From contig JACQKL010000007.1 in NCBI GenBank assembly GCA_016204535.1, forward strand, positions 1-36,011: a stretch of 36,011 nt of DNA. The letters are read 5' to 3'. Each line of letters opens with the position of its first letter. Position 1 is the first letter of the stretch. The notes beneath the pieces were generated by a model, which saw nothing but the letters and a program-made list of their open reading frames with translations, was not told the origin of the DNA and ran no database searches. Made by a program: the position numbers and the translations under genes. Below, in pieces: positions 21,105-32,747 of the stretch. This stretch comes from Candidatus Levyibacteriota bacterium (GTDB lineage: Bacteria > Patescibacteriota > Microgenomatia > Levybacterales > UBA12049).

Positions 21105-22436
21105 ATGAATAGCAATAAGTATCAACCAGTTATAGGATTAGAAGTGCATGTTGAGTTAAAAACAAAATCAAAAATGTTTTGCTCATGCAAAGCAGAATAT
21201 TTTGGGCAAAAACCAAATATTAACACCTGCCCAGTTTGCCTTGGGCTTCCAGGTGCATTACCTGTTCCCAATAAAAAAGCAATTGAATGGTGCATCATGA
21301 TAGGTTTTGCTTTAAACTGTCAAGTTTCCAATTTTTCAAAATTTGACCGAAAAAATTATTTTTACCCAGATCTTCCAAAAGGCTATCAAATAAGCCAATA
21401 CGATGAGCCTTTTTGCATAAACGGCAGCATCAAACTTTCCAATAACAAGAGTGTTGGAATAAGACGGGTCCACATGGAAGAGGACACCGGAAAACTAATC
21501 CATCAGGAAAATTCTACCCTTATTGATTTTAATCGAAGTGGCGTACCGTTGGTTGAAATTGTAACCGAACCGGATTTTGAAAGCGTGGAAGAAGTTGTTG
21601 AATATCTAAAAAAACTTCAGCAGATTGTCCGCTATCTTGGCGTATCAGATGCGGATATGGAAAAAGGCAATATGCGTCTTGAGCCGAATATATCGCTACG
21701 TGAGAATACTACCAATACTACAAATAAACAAATACTACCAATATATAAAGTGGAAGTAAAGAATATTAATTCATTCCGTTTTGTTGAAAAAGCAATAGAA
21801 TATGAGATTAAACGCCAATCGGGAATCTTAAATCAAGGAAAAAATCCTATTCAAGAAACACGCGGATGGGATGAGAATAAGCAAAAAACCGTTTCCCAAA
21901 GAATTAAAGAAGAAGCGCAGGATTATCGTTATTTTCCAGAACCCGATATTCCACCATTACGTTTTATCAATTCTCAGATTTCAAATCTTAAATCCCAAAT
22001 GCCGGAATTACCGACCGACAAGTTAATAAGATTTCAGAAAGAATATCAATTATCAAAATACGATGCGGAAATTTTAACGCGAGAAAAAGAGACAGCAGAT
22101 TATTTTGAGGAATCTGTAAGAATAGGAAAACTTCAAAAAGTCAGTCCGAAACAAATTGCCAACATTCTTATCAACAAAAAAGTGGATTTTAAAAACATTC
22201 TGCCTGCAAAGTTAATTAAAGGTATTGTTTTCTCGATAAAAATAGACTTTGTTGATAAAAGCAAGTTGAGGAAAATTATTCAAAATGTTCTTTTGAAAAA
22301 CCAAAAAGCAGTAAATGACTACAAAAACGGTAAAATTCAAGCTATTGGCTTCTTAATAGGAAAAGTGAAACAACATTTCCCTAAAGGTGACACTAATCAA
22401 ATAAAATCGACTCTGGAAAAACATTTAAAAACCTAA
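21105..22436 (+). CDS. gatB: Asp/Glu-tRNA amidotransferase subunit B
   Basis: 443 residues from ATG 21105; a TTG at 21090 is in frame but lacks support. Family blocks are [70 protein letters not shown] and [12 protein letters not shown]. The C-terminal YqeY-like tail domain is present. GatB activates the mischarged tRNA with ATP and transfers ammonia. Zinc-type Cys residues (CSC, CPVC) are retained. Confidence 0.97.
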   Translation: MNSNKYQPVIGLEVHVELKTKSKMFCSCKAEYFGQKPNINTCPVCLGLPGALPVPNKKAIEWCIMIGFALNCQVSNFSKFDRKNYFYPDLPKGYQISQYDEPFCINGSIKLSNNKSVGIRRVHMEEDTGKLIHQENSTLIDFNRSGVPLVEIVTEPDFESVEEVVEYLKKLQQIVRYLGVSDADMEKGNMRLEPNISLRENTTNTTNKQILPIYKVEVKNINSFRFVEKAIEYEIKRQSGILNQGKNPIQETRGWDENKQKTVSQRIKEEAQDYRYFPEPDIPPLRFINSQISNLKSQMPELPTDKLIRFQKEYQLSKYDAEILTREKETADYFEESVRIGKLQKVSPKQIANILINKKVDFKNILPAKLIKGIVFSIKIDFVDKSKLRKIIQNVLLKNQKAVNDYKNGKIQAIGFLIGKVKQHFPKGDTNQIKSTLEKHLKT

Positions 22437-22466
22437 AAAACCCTTTATACTTACTACATAATACAT

Positions 22467-22472
22467 TATACT
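22467..22472 (+). promoter_or_regulatory. -10 box of dnaE
   Basis: TATACT ends 8 nt before ATG 22481, the spacing of the other leaderless starts. The short gap after gatB has near-repeats of ATACTTA/TACATA. The -35 is weak (TTTATA at 17 nt). Confidence 0.45.
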
Positions 22473-22480
22473 TAATACAT

Positions 22481-25400
22481 ATGTCAGACTTCGTACACCT
22501 TCATAACCATAGCGATTACTCGTTGCTAGACGGTCTTTCTAAAGTTGAAGAAATGGTTCGTCGAGCAAAAGAACTCAACATGAAGGCTCTGGCAATAACA
22601 GATCATGGAAACATGTATGGCGCAATAAAATTTTATAAAACTTGCATTAATTATGGAATAAAACCAATTATAGGATGTGAAATATATATATCAAGAAGAA
22701 CAAGACATGACAAAGAAGCCGGAATGGACAGTGACTCAAACCATCTAATTCTTTTGGCAAAAAATAATAAAGGCTACAAAAACTTGATGAAGATAATCTC
22801 GATTGCAAACCTTGAAGGTTACTATTACAGACCAAGAACAGATATCGAGCTTTTGAGAGAATATCGTGAGGGTTTGATTTGTTTAAGCGCATGTGTTAAT
22901 GGCTACGTTGCCGAACCTCTCTTGCAAAACCAAGAAGAAACGGCCATAAAGAGAGCGCATGCACTTTCTGAAATATTCGGAAAGGACAATTTCTATCTGG
23001 AAATACAAAAACATCTTGATGTTAAAGATCAAGATCAACTTAACGAAAAATTAATTAAACTTTCAGAAAAACTGGGAATTCCTCTGGTTGCAACCAATGA
23101 CAACCATTACATCCGTGCCTCGGATGCTCAGGCGCAGGAGATTCTTCTATGTATACAGACCCAAACAACGATTAATGACAAAAATAGAAAACTCTCAATG
23201 ATTGCCTCACCTGATTTTTATATAAAGTCTCAGGATGAAATGAGAGGCCTTTTTATACAAACTCCTTCTGCCATAGAAAATACTGTAAAAATTGCCGACA
23301 TGTGCAATGTGGAGATAGTGCTTGGTAAATGGATTATGCCAGTTTTTGATGTGCCAAACAACAAGAAACCTTCCGAATATATTAAAGAAAAAGTCGCAGA
23401 AGGACTTGCGAAAAGATACAAAAAGATTTCGCAAAAGATTCAAGAAAGAACAGACTATGAATTATCAGTCATTCTTAAAAAAGGATATGAAACTTATATT
23501 TTAATTGTTGCCGACTTTGTCAACTGGGCAAAATTACATAATATTACTGTAGGGCCCGGAAGGGGTTCGAATGCTGGATCAATAGTGTCTTATGCCTTAG
23601 GCATCTCGGATGTTGACCCATTATTTTTTAAACTCCCTTTTGAAAGATTTCTAAACCCCATGAGACCCTCCCCTCCTGATATAGATCTGGATTTTGCAGA
23701 TAACAGACGTGATGAAGTAATTGAATATGTTACACAAAAATACGGCCGCGACAAAGTGGCCCAAATAATTACTTTTGGAACAATGGAGGCAAGAGGATCG
23801 GTGCGCGACACCGGACGAGCTCTGGGAATGCCCTACGCAGGCCCAGATAGAATCTCCAAAATGATTCCACCTGGATGGCAAGGCCATGCTATGACAATAG
23901 ACACGGCTCTAGAACAAAGCTACGAATTAAAAATGGCCTACCAATCGGAGCCTGAAACAAAAAAACTTCTAGATCTTGCTAAAAAACTTGAGGGAGTTGC
24001 CCGTCATGCATCAATGCACGCAGCCGGAGTTGTAATAGCAGACAAATCATTAACCGAATATGCACCTCTTCAAAAAGAAACTAACGGTGAAAAAATAATA
24101 ACTCAATATGACATGTATACAATCGGAGAAGATGGTGTTGGGCTTTTAAAAATTGATTTTTTGGGACTTAGAAATTTAACCATAATTCAAGAATCGCTTC
24201 GCTTTATCAAAGAAAATCAAAAAAAAAGTATAGATTTATCCTCCGTCTCATACGATGACGAAAAAACTTATGAACTTTTATCAAGCGGTGAAACAACCGG
24301 AATATTTCAACTTGAATCATCTGGAATGCGAAGGTACATTAAAGATTTAAAACCAAGCTCTATTTTTGATCTTCAAGCAATGGTCGCCTTGTACCGTCCT
24401 GGTCCAATGGCAAATATTCCGGAGTTCATTAGGCGAAAACATAACCCGAGTCTTATAAAATACCCGGACCCCCGTCTTGTAGACATCTTGAAGGAATCCT
24501 ATGGTGTGATAACTTTCCAAGACGATGTTTTGCTAACTGCAATAAAAGTCGCTGGATACTCATGGCTAGAAGCAGATAAGCTACGGAAGGCAATTGGCAA
24601 AAAAATCCCATCGGAAATGAAGAAACAACACGATAAATTTATTGAAGGCAGTGTCGCAAATGGAATGAGCCAGAGAAAAGCAGAAGAATTTTGGATCCTT
24701 TTTGAACCATTTGCCGGATACGGATTCAATAAGGCTCATGCTGCGGGTTATGCCACAATCGCTTTCAGAACAGCCTATCTCAAAGCTCACTTCCCGGTTG
24801 AATTTATGACTGCTCTTCTGACAGCCGAATCCCGCGGTACCACTGGCCCTGTTAAAAATGAAAAGATTGCTCAAGCGATTGCTGAATGTAAAAGACTTAA
24901 AATTACCGTTCTTCCTCCCGATATTAATAAATCACAAAGCGACTTTACAATCGAAGATAAAATAAAAATACGTTTTGGACTAACAGCTATCAAAAATGTG
25001 GGACATGCGGCAATAAAAAGCATCCTAGATGCACGCTCAGGCGGTGCTTTTAAAAGTTTTGAAGATTTTTGTTTTAGGATTGATCTGGGGGCTGTAAATA
25101 AAAAAACAATAGAAAGCCTCATTAAGGCCGGCGCACTAGATCGTTTTGGCAACAGAGCAAGTCTTCTAATGGTCTATCCTGAGATAGCACTTTCCGCTCA
25201 CAAAAAGAGAAAGCAAGAAGAAGAAGGGCAAATCAGCTTTTTCAACGATAGTGAAGACAGAAAACTCGAAGGCAGAGGAAACATCAATAAGGTTGAAGAT
25301 TTTTCAACCAACGAAAAACTAGGATTTGAAAAAGAGTTTCTAGGGTTTTACCTTACTTCTCATCCTCAACTCGACAACCTTCTGTATATCAAATCAGTCA

Positions 25401-25699
25401 TCTCTCACGAAATAGATATTCTGGCGGAAGAAAAAGAGGGAACACGCGTAAAGATTGGGGGAATTATTGAATCCGCTAGAAGAATATTCACCAAAAAAAA
25501 TAATAATGAAATGGCTTTTTTACTTATCGGCAACGAAAACGGAGTTTCCGTTGAATGCGTTGTTTTTCCAAAAATCTTTGAACAGCATAAGAAACTATTG
25601 ATAAAAGATTCTGTAATCGTTGTTGAGGGTCATTTGGATACCAAAAATGATAAACCAACAATTATTGCGGAAAAAATATCCCAAATTAAAGAATCTTGA
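22481..25699 (+). CDS. dnaE: DNA polymerase III alpha subunit
   Basis: 1072 residues. The N-terminal PHP domain begins [18 protein letters not shown]. The family C palm has [15 protein letters not shown] with Asp400 and Asp402, and the third catalytic Asp559 in [12 protein letters not shown]. Other blocks are [23 protein letters not shown] and [12 protein letters not shown] helix-hairpin-helix/tau-binding region and a C-terminal OB fold ([15 protein letters not shown]) follow. It is the main replicative polymerase. It ends in a TGA that overlaps the -35 box of the ATP synthase promoter. Confidence 0.97.
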   Translation: MSDFVHLHNHSDYSLLDGLSKVEEMVRRAKELNMKALAITDHGNMYGAIKFYKTCINYGIKPIIGCEIYISRRTRHDKEAGMDSDSNHLILLAKNNKGYKNLMKIISIANLEGYYYRPRTDIELLREYREGLICLSACVNGYVAEPLLQNQEETAIKRAHALSEIFGKDNFYLEIQKHLDVKDQDQLNEKLIKLSEKLGIPLVATNDNHYIRASDAQAQEILLCIQTQTTINDKNRKLSMIASPDFYIKSQDEMRGLFIQTPSAIENTVKIADMCNVEIVLGKWIMPVFDVPNNKKPSEYIKEKVAEGLAKRYKKISQKIQERTDYELSVILKKGYETYILIVADFVNWAKLHNITVGPGRGSNAGSIVSYALGISDVDPLFFKLPFERFLNPMRPSPPDIDLDFADNRRDEVIEYVTQKYGRDKVAQIITFGTMEARGSVRDTGRALGMPYAGPDRISKMIPPGWQGHAMTIDTALEQSYELKMAYQSEPETKKLLDLAKKLEGVARHASMHAAGVVIADKSLTEYAPLQKETNGEKIITQYDMYTIGEDGVGLLKIDFLGLRNLTIIQESLRFIKENQKKSIDLSSVSYDDEKTYELLSSGETTGIFQLESSGMRRYIKDLKPSSIFDLQAMVALYRPGPMANIPEFIRRKHNPSLIKYPDPRLVDILKESYGVITFQDDVLLTAIKVAGYSWLEADKLRKAIGKKIPSEMKKQHDKFIEGSVANGMSQRKAEEFWILFEPFAGYGFNKAHAAGYATIAFRTAYLKAHFPVEFMTALLTAESRGTTGPVKNEKIAQAIAECKRLKITVLPPDINKSQSDFTIEDKIKIRFGLTAIKNVGHAAIKSILDARSGGAFKSFEDFCFRIDLGAVNKKTIESLIKAGALDRFGNRASLLMVYPEIALSAHKKRKQEEEGQISFFNDSEDRKLEGRGNINKVEDFSTNEKLGFEKEFLGFYLTSHPQLDNLLYIKSVISHEIDILAEEKEGTRVKIGGIIESARRIFTKKNNNEMAFLLIGNENGVSVECVVFPKIFEQHKKLLIKDSVIVVEGHLDTKNDKPTIIAEKISQIKES

Positions 25700-25724
25700 C
25701 TTATAAACAGATTACATTTAAAAT
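25696..25724 (+). promoter_or_regulatory. ATP synthase operon promoter
   Basis: TTGACT (25696-25701, overlapping the dnaE stop TGA at 25697-25699), a 17-nt spacer and TAAAAT (25719-25724). The atpB start follows after 4 nt (GTG) or 10 nt (ATG). Confidence 0.7.
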
Positions 25725-25728
25725 CTAA

Positions 25729-26460
25729 GTGAAGATGATATCTTTTGCACCAGAGACAATTCTTTCTTTAGGATTTTTTCCAATAACCAACACTATTCTA
25801 GACATACTTCTCGTAGACTTGATCATTATTGGCGGAATTGTTTATGTCTACAAGAATATTGCTTTAATTCCAAATAATCTTTTCCAGAATGCAATAGAGT
25901 CAATAATTGAAATGTTTTATGGCTTAACTGAATCTATCGCTCAAAATGTTGCGGCAAAAATTTTCCCCTATTTTATGAGCTTTTTTTTATTTATATTACT
26001 TACTAATTGGAGTAGCCTTATACCAGGAGTTGGAACAATAGGGTTTCGCGAGCATGATGAATTTATTCCTCTTTTTAGAGGTGCAACCAGCGATTTAAAT
26101 CTTACACTAGGACTTGCTCTGGTTTCAGCTGTCGCAACGCATACATTAAGCATTAAAACAATCGGTATAAAAGAGTATCTAAGCCGTTATTTTTCCTTCA
26201 ATCCACTTAATCTTTTTATAGGTTTGTTAGAAATAATCTCCGAAATCACAAAAGTTATTTCCTTATCTTTTAGATTATTCGGAAATATTTTTGCGGGAGA
26301 GGTGGTAATCATAACCGTTTCATCCATTTTTGCTTTCATTTTTCCTCTCCCCTTCTTACTTCTGGAAATAGTAGTAGGTATGGTTCAGGCACTTGTTTTT
26401 TCAATGTTAACTATGGTTTTTATGGCAATCTTAACCACATCCCACAACCAATCTCACTGA
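25729..26460 (+). CDS. atpB: F-type ATP synthase subunit a
   Basis: 243 residues from GTG 25729, or 241 from ATG 25735; both fit a leaderless start. About five membrane helices. The essential Arg of the proton channel is in SLSFRLFGNIFAGEVV; upstream blocks are IESIIEMFYGL and LLTNWSSLIPGVGTIG, with VQALVFSMLTMVFM near the end. It forms the membrane channel against the c ring. First gene of atpBEFHAGDC. Confidence 0.94.
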   Translation: MKMISFAPETILSLGFFPITNTILDILLVDLIIIGGIVYVYKNIALIPNNLFQNAIESIIEMFYGLTESIAQNVAAKIFPYFMSFFLFILLTNWSSLIPGVGTIGFREHDEFIPLFRGATSDLNLTLGLALVSAVATHTLSIKTIGIKEYLSRYFSFNPLNLFIGLLEIISEITKVISLSFRLFGNIFAGEVVIITVSSIFAFIFPLPFLLLEIVVGMVQALVFSMLTMVFMAILTTSHNQSH

Positions 26461-26510
26461 AAAAAGATTGCAAGAGGCTTAAAAAAAGTGTAAGATAAAT
26501 TTAACAAGCT

Positions 26511-26521
26511 TAAGGAGGTGA
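26511..26521 (+). promoter_or_regulatory. Strong ribosome binding site of atpE
   Basis: TAAGGAGGTGA lies 8 nt before ATG 26530. It contains the GTG at 26518 that would otherwise look like the start, so it decides the atpE start. A strong site fits the high copy number of subunit c. Confidence 0.75.
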
Positions 26522-26529
26522 AATTATAT

Positions 26530-26736
26530 ATGGACATTAGTATTTCAGGAGGTTTAATAATTGCAATTGGAGGTATGTTTCCAGCCCTTGCAATTGGTTT
26601 TATCGGCTCAAAAGCGATGGAGGCACTTGGTAGAAATCCAGAAGCATCAGGGAGAATTCTACCCGCAATGCTACTTGCTATGGCATTTGCTGAAGCAATT
26701 GCGATATACTCACTGATTTTGGCTTTTACAAAATAA
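26530..26736 (+). CDS. atpE: F-type ATP synthase subunit c
   Basis: 68 residues, two membrane helices joined by a polar loop GRNPEAS. The ion-carrying Glu is in MAFAEAIAIYSLI of the second helix; the first helix is Gly-rich (GGLIIAIGGMFPALAIGFIG). No sodium-binding signature is evident, so protons are the likely ion. Start at ATG 26530, downstream of a full Shine-Dalgarno. Confidence 0.95.
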   Translation: MDISISGGLIIAIGGMFPALAIGFIGSKAMEALGRNPEASGRILPAMLLAMAFAEAIAIYSLILAFTK

Positions 26737-26767
26737 TCTTAATAAAGAGGTAAGTAATTCGCAAGCT

Positions 26768-27271
26768 ATGGATATAATAAAAAATTTTGGAGTAAATCCA
26801 GTACTTTTGGGTGCTCAAATAGTTAACTTTTTAATTATATTTTTCATATTAAAAAAGTTTTTATATAAACCCATACTCGAGTTGTTAAGAAAAAGACAAA
26901 CAACAATTAAGGAGGGTTTAAAACAAGCAGAGGAAGCAAAGGTTCGTCTCGAAAAGGTTATCGTTGAGGAAAAAAATATTTTAAGACAAGCTCAAATCCA
27001 GGCAAAAAAAATCATCGAAGACACTAAGCAAGAATCAATAGAAATAACTAAAAACATGACCAATGACGCTAAAAAATTAACTGAAAAGATGTTGGGAGAG
27101 GCTAAAAATCAAATCATAAGAGAGTCTATGGAAACTGAAAAAAGATTAGCTCTAAAGGTAAGTAAACTAGCTGTGTCATTTCTAGAAAAATCGCTTAAGA
27201 ATTTTTTTTCAGGTAGTCAGCAAGAAGAAGTTTTAAAAAATGTTCTAAAAAAAATTAAGAAAACAGCTTAA
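26768..27271 (+). CDS. atpF: F-type ATP synthase subunit b
   Basis: 167 residues: one N-terminal membrane helix (about 12-30, LLGAQIVNFLIIFFILKKFLY) followed by a long charged coiled coil (LKQAEEAKVRLEKVIVEEK and on). This is the peripheral stalk linking subunit a to the delta/alpha head. Third gene in the operon. Confidence 0.93.
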   Translation: MDIIKNFGVNPVLLGAQIVNFLIIFFILKKFLYKPILELLRKRQTTIKEGLKQAEEAKVRLEKVIVEEKNILRQAQIQAKKIIEDTKQESIEITKNMTNDAKKLTEKMLGEAKNQIIRESMETEKRLALKVSKLAVSFLEKSLKNFFSGSQQEEVLKNVLKKIKKTA

Positions 27272-27275
27272 GGAT

Positions 27276-27626
27276 ATGAATAGAAAAAAAATGAATCAAC
27301 TTGTCTTTGAAAGTTATTCAAACCAATTCTTGAATCAAGCAAAAGTAAACAAAATAGTAAAATTTCTCAGCAAATCGGATTTAAAACAGTACATAAATGC
27401 ATTGAAATTGGAGGAAAAGAAAAAAAGCCTAATTGTTTCAGCCCCGGTTAAGAATCAAAATTTAGCAAGATTTACAGAACTATTCCCGAATAAAAAAATT
27501 ATCTTTAAAATAGATCCGTCCCTCATGCTTGGAATAAAAATTGTTGATAATGATCTTGTTTACGAATTCACATTAAAAAGCTCGCTTGATAAAATTGTCT
27601 CATATATGGAACAAAATTATGATTGA
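27276..27626 (+). CDS. atpH: F-type ATP synthase subunit delta, shortened
   Basis: Only 116 residues, against about 175-180 in typical delta subunits. The C-terminal region is recognisable: LIVSAPVKNQNLARFTEL and KIDPSLMLGIKIVDNDLVYEF with the LKSSLDKI ending. The N-terminal six-helix domain that binds alpha is mostly replaced by a short basic helical segment. Position between atpF and atpA supports the call. It overlaps the proposed atpA start by 8 bp. Confidence 0.85.
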   Translation: MNRKKMNQLVFESYSNQFLNQAKVNKIVKFLSKSDLKQYINALKLEEKKKSLIVSAPVKNQNLARFTELFPNKKIIFKIDPSLMLGIKIVDNDLVYEFTLKSSLDKIVSYMEQNYD

Positions 27627-29127
27627 TAATGACAAAATCATTCAAGCTCTTGAAAAAAAGCTGATGACATTTGGTGAAGATGTCAAAACTCAAAATGTAG
27701 GAAGTGTTATAAAAAATACCGATGGTGTTGTTATCGTTTCAGGGCTGTCTAAAGCCAGAATGGGAGAAAAAGTAGTTTTTAAAAACGGACAGACGGGGAC
27801 AGTATTGAACCTAGATGAAGATATGGCCTCAATCATACTTCTTGGAGAAGGAAGCGATATAAGGGAAGGGGAAAGTTTGGTAACTACAGGACAGATGCTG
27901 GGAATTGACGTATCGGAAGAATTATTGGGAAGGGTGATTAATCCCCTAGGCGAGCCCTTGGACGGAAAACCTAAAATAAAAAAAGGTAAGGCTATGTCTC
28001 TTGAGAAGATAGCAGCAGGAGTAGTTGACCGTGAGCCGGTTAATACACCTCTTAAAACTGGTATTAAGGCGATTGATTCTATGATCCCGATCGGCCGTGG
28101 GCAAAGAGAGCTTATAATCGGAGATAGGCAAACTGGAAAAACAGCCATTGCCATTGACACAATAATTAACCAGAAGTTGAACAAAAAACCAGTTATTTGC
28201 ATATATGTGGCAATCGGGCAAAAAAGAAGCACGATCGCTCAGGTCGTAGACAGATTAAACATGGAAGGCGCCCTCTCATACACAGTAATAGTCTCAGCGA
28301 GCGCAGCGGATCCAGCAGCATTACAATATTTTGCCCCTTATGCGGGGTGTGCTATAGCAGAATATTTCTTAGAGAAAGGAAAAGATGTTTTAGTGGTATA
28401 CGATGACTTAACCAAACACGCCTGGGCATATAGACAAATTTCGCTTGTTTTGAGAAGACCAGCGGGAAGAGAAGCTTATCCAGGAGATGTTTTTTACCTT
28501 CATAGCAGACTTTTAGAAAGATCTGTTAAATTAAATAAGGAGAATGGTGGAGGATCAATCACCGCTCTTCCCCTTATAGAAACACAAGCTAATGATATAT
28601 CGGCGTACATCCCGACAAATGTAATTTCCATTACAGACGGACAAATATATTTACAAGCCGATCTGTTTAACGCTGGAATAAGACCGGCTATAAACATCGG
28701 ACAATCGGTTTCAAGAGTTGGGGGAGCAGCTCAAACTCCGGCAATTAAATCGGTATCTGGAAGACTGCGTCTTGAACTTGCGCAATATAATTCACTTGCC
28801 GCATTTGCTCAATTTGGAAGCGAACTTGATCCATCTACACAGAAACAGCTCGATCGTGGCAATAGATTAACGGAAATCCTTAAGCAACCCCAATTCTCTC
28901 CCCTTCCAGAAGAATTAGAAATAATAAGCATTTATTCCGTTATAAGCGAACTAATGGACGATATCCCAATTGACTCCTTCTTAAGATTTGAAAAAGAATT
29001 GCATAATTTCGTTAAAAGATATCATCCAAACATTTTAAAAGCACTTGTTCAAGGCGAAAAACCAACCGAAGCAACTTTAAATCAAATTAAAAAAGCAGTG
29101 GAAGAATTTAAAAAAAGATTCGAGTAA
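27619..29127 (+). CDS. atpA: F-type ATP synthase subunit alpha
   Basis: 502 residues from ATG 27619; upstream in-frame ATG 27586 would lie deep inside atpH. Walker A GDRQTGKT at 168-175, and the family blocks LLGRVINPLGEPLDGK, VYDDLTKHAWAYRQ, RRPAGREAYPGDVFYLHSRL and SVSRVGGAAQ. The extreme N-terminus is somewhat short, matching the short delta it would bind. Non-catalytic nucleotide-binding subunit of F1. Confidence 0.97.
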   Translation: MIDNDKIIQALEKKLMTFGEDVKTQNVGSVIKNTDGVVIVSGLSKARMGEKVVFKNGQTGTVLNLDEDMASIILLGEGSDIREGESLVTTGQMLGIDVSEELLGRVINPLGEPLDGKPKIKKGKAMSLEKIAAGVVDREPVNTPLKTGIKAIDSMIPIGRGQRELIIGDRQTGKTAIAIDTIINQKLNKKPVICIYVAIGQKRSTIAQVVDRLNMEGALSYTVIVSASAADPAALQYFAPYAGCAIAEYFLEKGKDVLVVYDDLTKHAWAYRQISLVLRRPAGREAYPGDVFYLHSRLLERSVKLNKENGGGSITALPLIETQANDISAYIPTNVISITDGQIYLQADLFNAGIRPAINIGQSVSRVGGAAQTPAIKSVSGRLRLELAQYNSLAAFAQFGSELDPSTQKQLDRGNRLTEILKQPQFSPLPEELEIISIYSVISELMDDIPIDSFLRFEKELHNFVKRYHPNILKALVQGEKPTEATLNQIKKAVEEFKKRFE

Positions 29128-29142
29128 AACAAACTATAAAGT

Positions 29143-31400
<2,258 letters not shown>

Positions 31401-31402
31401 CA

Positions 31403-31813
31403 ATGAATCTTCTTTTAGAGATAATTACACCGGAAAAAGTAATCTACAAAGATGAGGTTGATGAGATAGTTACGCCAACCGTGAATGGAGAAATCGCAAT
31501 TCTTCCCAATCACATTAATCTCTTAACCCAAATTACACCGGGCGAATTAATTGTCAAAAAAGGCTCTTCTACAGAGTCATTGGCTATTACAGGCGGTTTT
31601 TTAGAAGTTAGCAATAACAAAATTAGTATTCTTGCGGAATATGCGATAAAAGCAGAAGATATTCAAGTTGCACATGCTGAAGAGGCCAAAAAACGCGCCG
31701 AAAAAATTATGAGCGAAAAAACAAGCGAAAATGATTTCAAGATTGCAGAAGGAGAATTGTTGAAATCGCTTTTACAACTCAAAATCGCCAGCAAGCGCAG
31801 AAGAAGAATCTAG
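31403..31813 (+). CDS. atpC: F-type ATP synthase subunit epsilon
   Basis: 136 residues. The beta-sandwich start LLLEIITPEKVIYKDEVDEIVTPT with GEIAILPNHINLLTQITPGEL and the regulatory C-terminal helices (EEAKKRAEKIM and on) are as expected. Last gene of the operon; it starts 2 nt after atpD. Convergent with the pyr cluster. Confidence 0.95.
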   Translation: MNLLLEIITPEKVIYKDEVDEIVTPTVNGEIAILPNHINLLTQITPGELIVKKGSSTESLAITGGFLEVSNNKISILAEYAIKAEDIQVAHAEEAKKRAEKIMSEKTSENDFKIAEGELLKSLLQLKIASKRRRRI

Positions 31814-31815
31814 CC

Positions 31816-31968
31816 TTTACGTATTTCTAGTTCCAACTAGTTCGCCTATACTCTTTATTCCTTCTTTTCGCATAAAATCAACTAATCCTCTATTAATTTT
31901 CCTAGCAACCCATGTTCTTGTTCTATGTCTTGAAAATGATCGTGGATATCTACCGGTGCCGGATGAAG
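31816..31968 (-). pseudogene. Dihydroorotate dehydrogenase (pyrD), 3' remnant
   Basis: On the minus strand this frame reads WVARKINRGLVDFMRKEGIK then SIGELVGTRNT and stops. It matches the typical C-terminus of class 1 dihydroorotate dehydrogenase (helix, then EGxxSIEELVG). There is no start codon, no catalytic region, and upstream the frame is closed by a stop. It overlaps the pyrC-like start in another frame, consistent with a deletion scar. The similarity is by eye and short, so the call is moderate. Confidence 0.45.
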
Positions 31969-31989
31969 TCTAATTAGTTCCTTACTCAT
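31882..31989 (-). pseudogene. Dihydroorotase (pyrC)-like N-terminal remnant
   Basis: A 35-residue frame starts in an ATGA overlap with the pyrE stop, as a real operon gene would. It reads SKELIRLHPAPVDIHDHFQD then IEQEHG before a premature stop. DIHxHFxD..QEH resembles the metal-binding start of dihydroorotase (DIHVHFRDPGQEH). It then passes into pyrD-like sequence in a different frame. I interpret it as the 5' end of a deleted pyrC. Confidence 0.45.
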
Positions 31990-32744
31990 CTCTTACCGGA
32001 GGCAAGGTATGCTTTCGATTCATCATATTTTACTTTATTAATTTTGTCTTTTCTACGATAATTATCTAATAATTGTGTAACGGTAAACGCAGCGCGAAGT
32101 TTATGACCTCTTCTTTCTAACTCTTCCTTTCCTCCTTGCTCTCTATCTATTACTACTAATATATCTACAACTTTAAATCCCGCTCTTTCAGCTGCGTCAA
32201 TTGCTTCAACCTTTGTACCCGCCTCTGTTATAACATCGTCTCCTATTCGAAGCTTTTTACCTTCACCTCTTACTCCCGGTTTAATCACTATTCTTCTTTT
32301 TCCATCTGGTGTTTGTTCTTTGACAAAAATATCAACTAGAGGCACTCCTGAAGCATCAGCGTATGCTGTTATAAGGGGTGTTCCGGCATCAGGAATTCCA
32401 GCACAACAATCAGGCGTCACATCAGTTGGAATTTCTGATAACACTACTCCTATTTGCCTATTTAATTCCGGAGGTAAACTACGTAAATTAATATAATAAG
32501 GAGATAACGGCGCTTCAGGATGATTTTCATGGAGCTTTAAAGCGAACTCGCCCTCTTGAGCAAAATCAAATGGGCTTGTTGGTCTCGTTACATCTTCAAA
32601 CCCAAATTTTCCATTTAGTAAAGTTTTTCTTCTTTTGACCTTAGCAGATATTTTAGTTTCAATCAAGATATCAGCTAGTGTTTCTTGAGCTGGCGTTAAT
32701 CCTTCGGGATGGAATGATGTTTCTTTACCTGCTTCAGTTGTCAT
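31986..32744 (-). CDS. pyrE: Orotate phosphoribosyltransferase-like protein
   Basis: 252 residues. The PRPP-binding motif is GDDVITEAGTKVEAIDAAERAGF, preceded by a lysine/arginine-rich loop (DGKRRIVIKPGVRGEGKKL) as in OPRT. CCAGIPDAGTPLITAYADASG is the substrate side. It converts orotate and PRPP to OMP. Its neighbour pyrF uses that product. The N-terminal 60 residues are longer than usual and include a segment after the FGFEDVTRPTSPFDF. It starts 3 nt after the pyrF stop. Confidence 0.87.
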   Translation of the reverse strand: MTTEAGKETSFHPEGLTPAQETLADILIETKISAKVKRRKTLLNGKFGFEDVTRPTSPFDFAQEGEFALKLHENHPEAPLSPYYINLRSLPPELNRQIGVVLSEIPTDVTPDCCAGIPDAGTPLITAYADASGVPLVDIFVKEQTPDGKRRIVIKPGVRGEGKKLRIGDDVITEAGTKVEAIDAAERAGFKVVDILVVIDREQGGKEELERRGHKLRAAFTVTQLLDNYRRKDKINKVKYDESKAYLASGKR

Positions 32745-32747
32745 AGG

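Noticed and set aside
21240-21262. CTTCCAGGTGCATTACC in gatB, similar to the palindromic unit
   Set aside because: It encodes the conserved GLPGALPV motif of GatB, and the sequence is not palindromic, so the match is by chance.
25729-25734. A deletion or frameshift at the start of atpB
   Set aside because: Both possible starts (GTG 25729, ATG 25735) give a complete subunit a with all membrane helices and the essential Arg, so nothing is missing.
27690-28232. 180-residue minus-strand frame
   Set aside because: It lies wholly antisense to atpA, which is a certain gene; the reading is a shadow.
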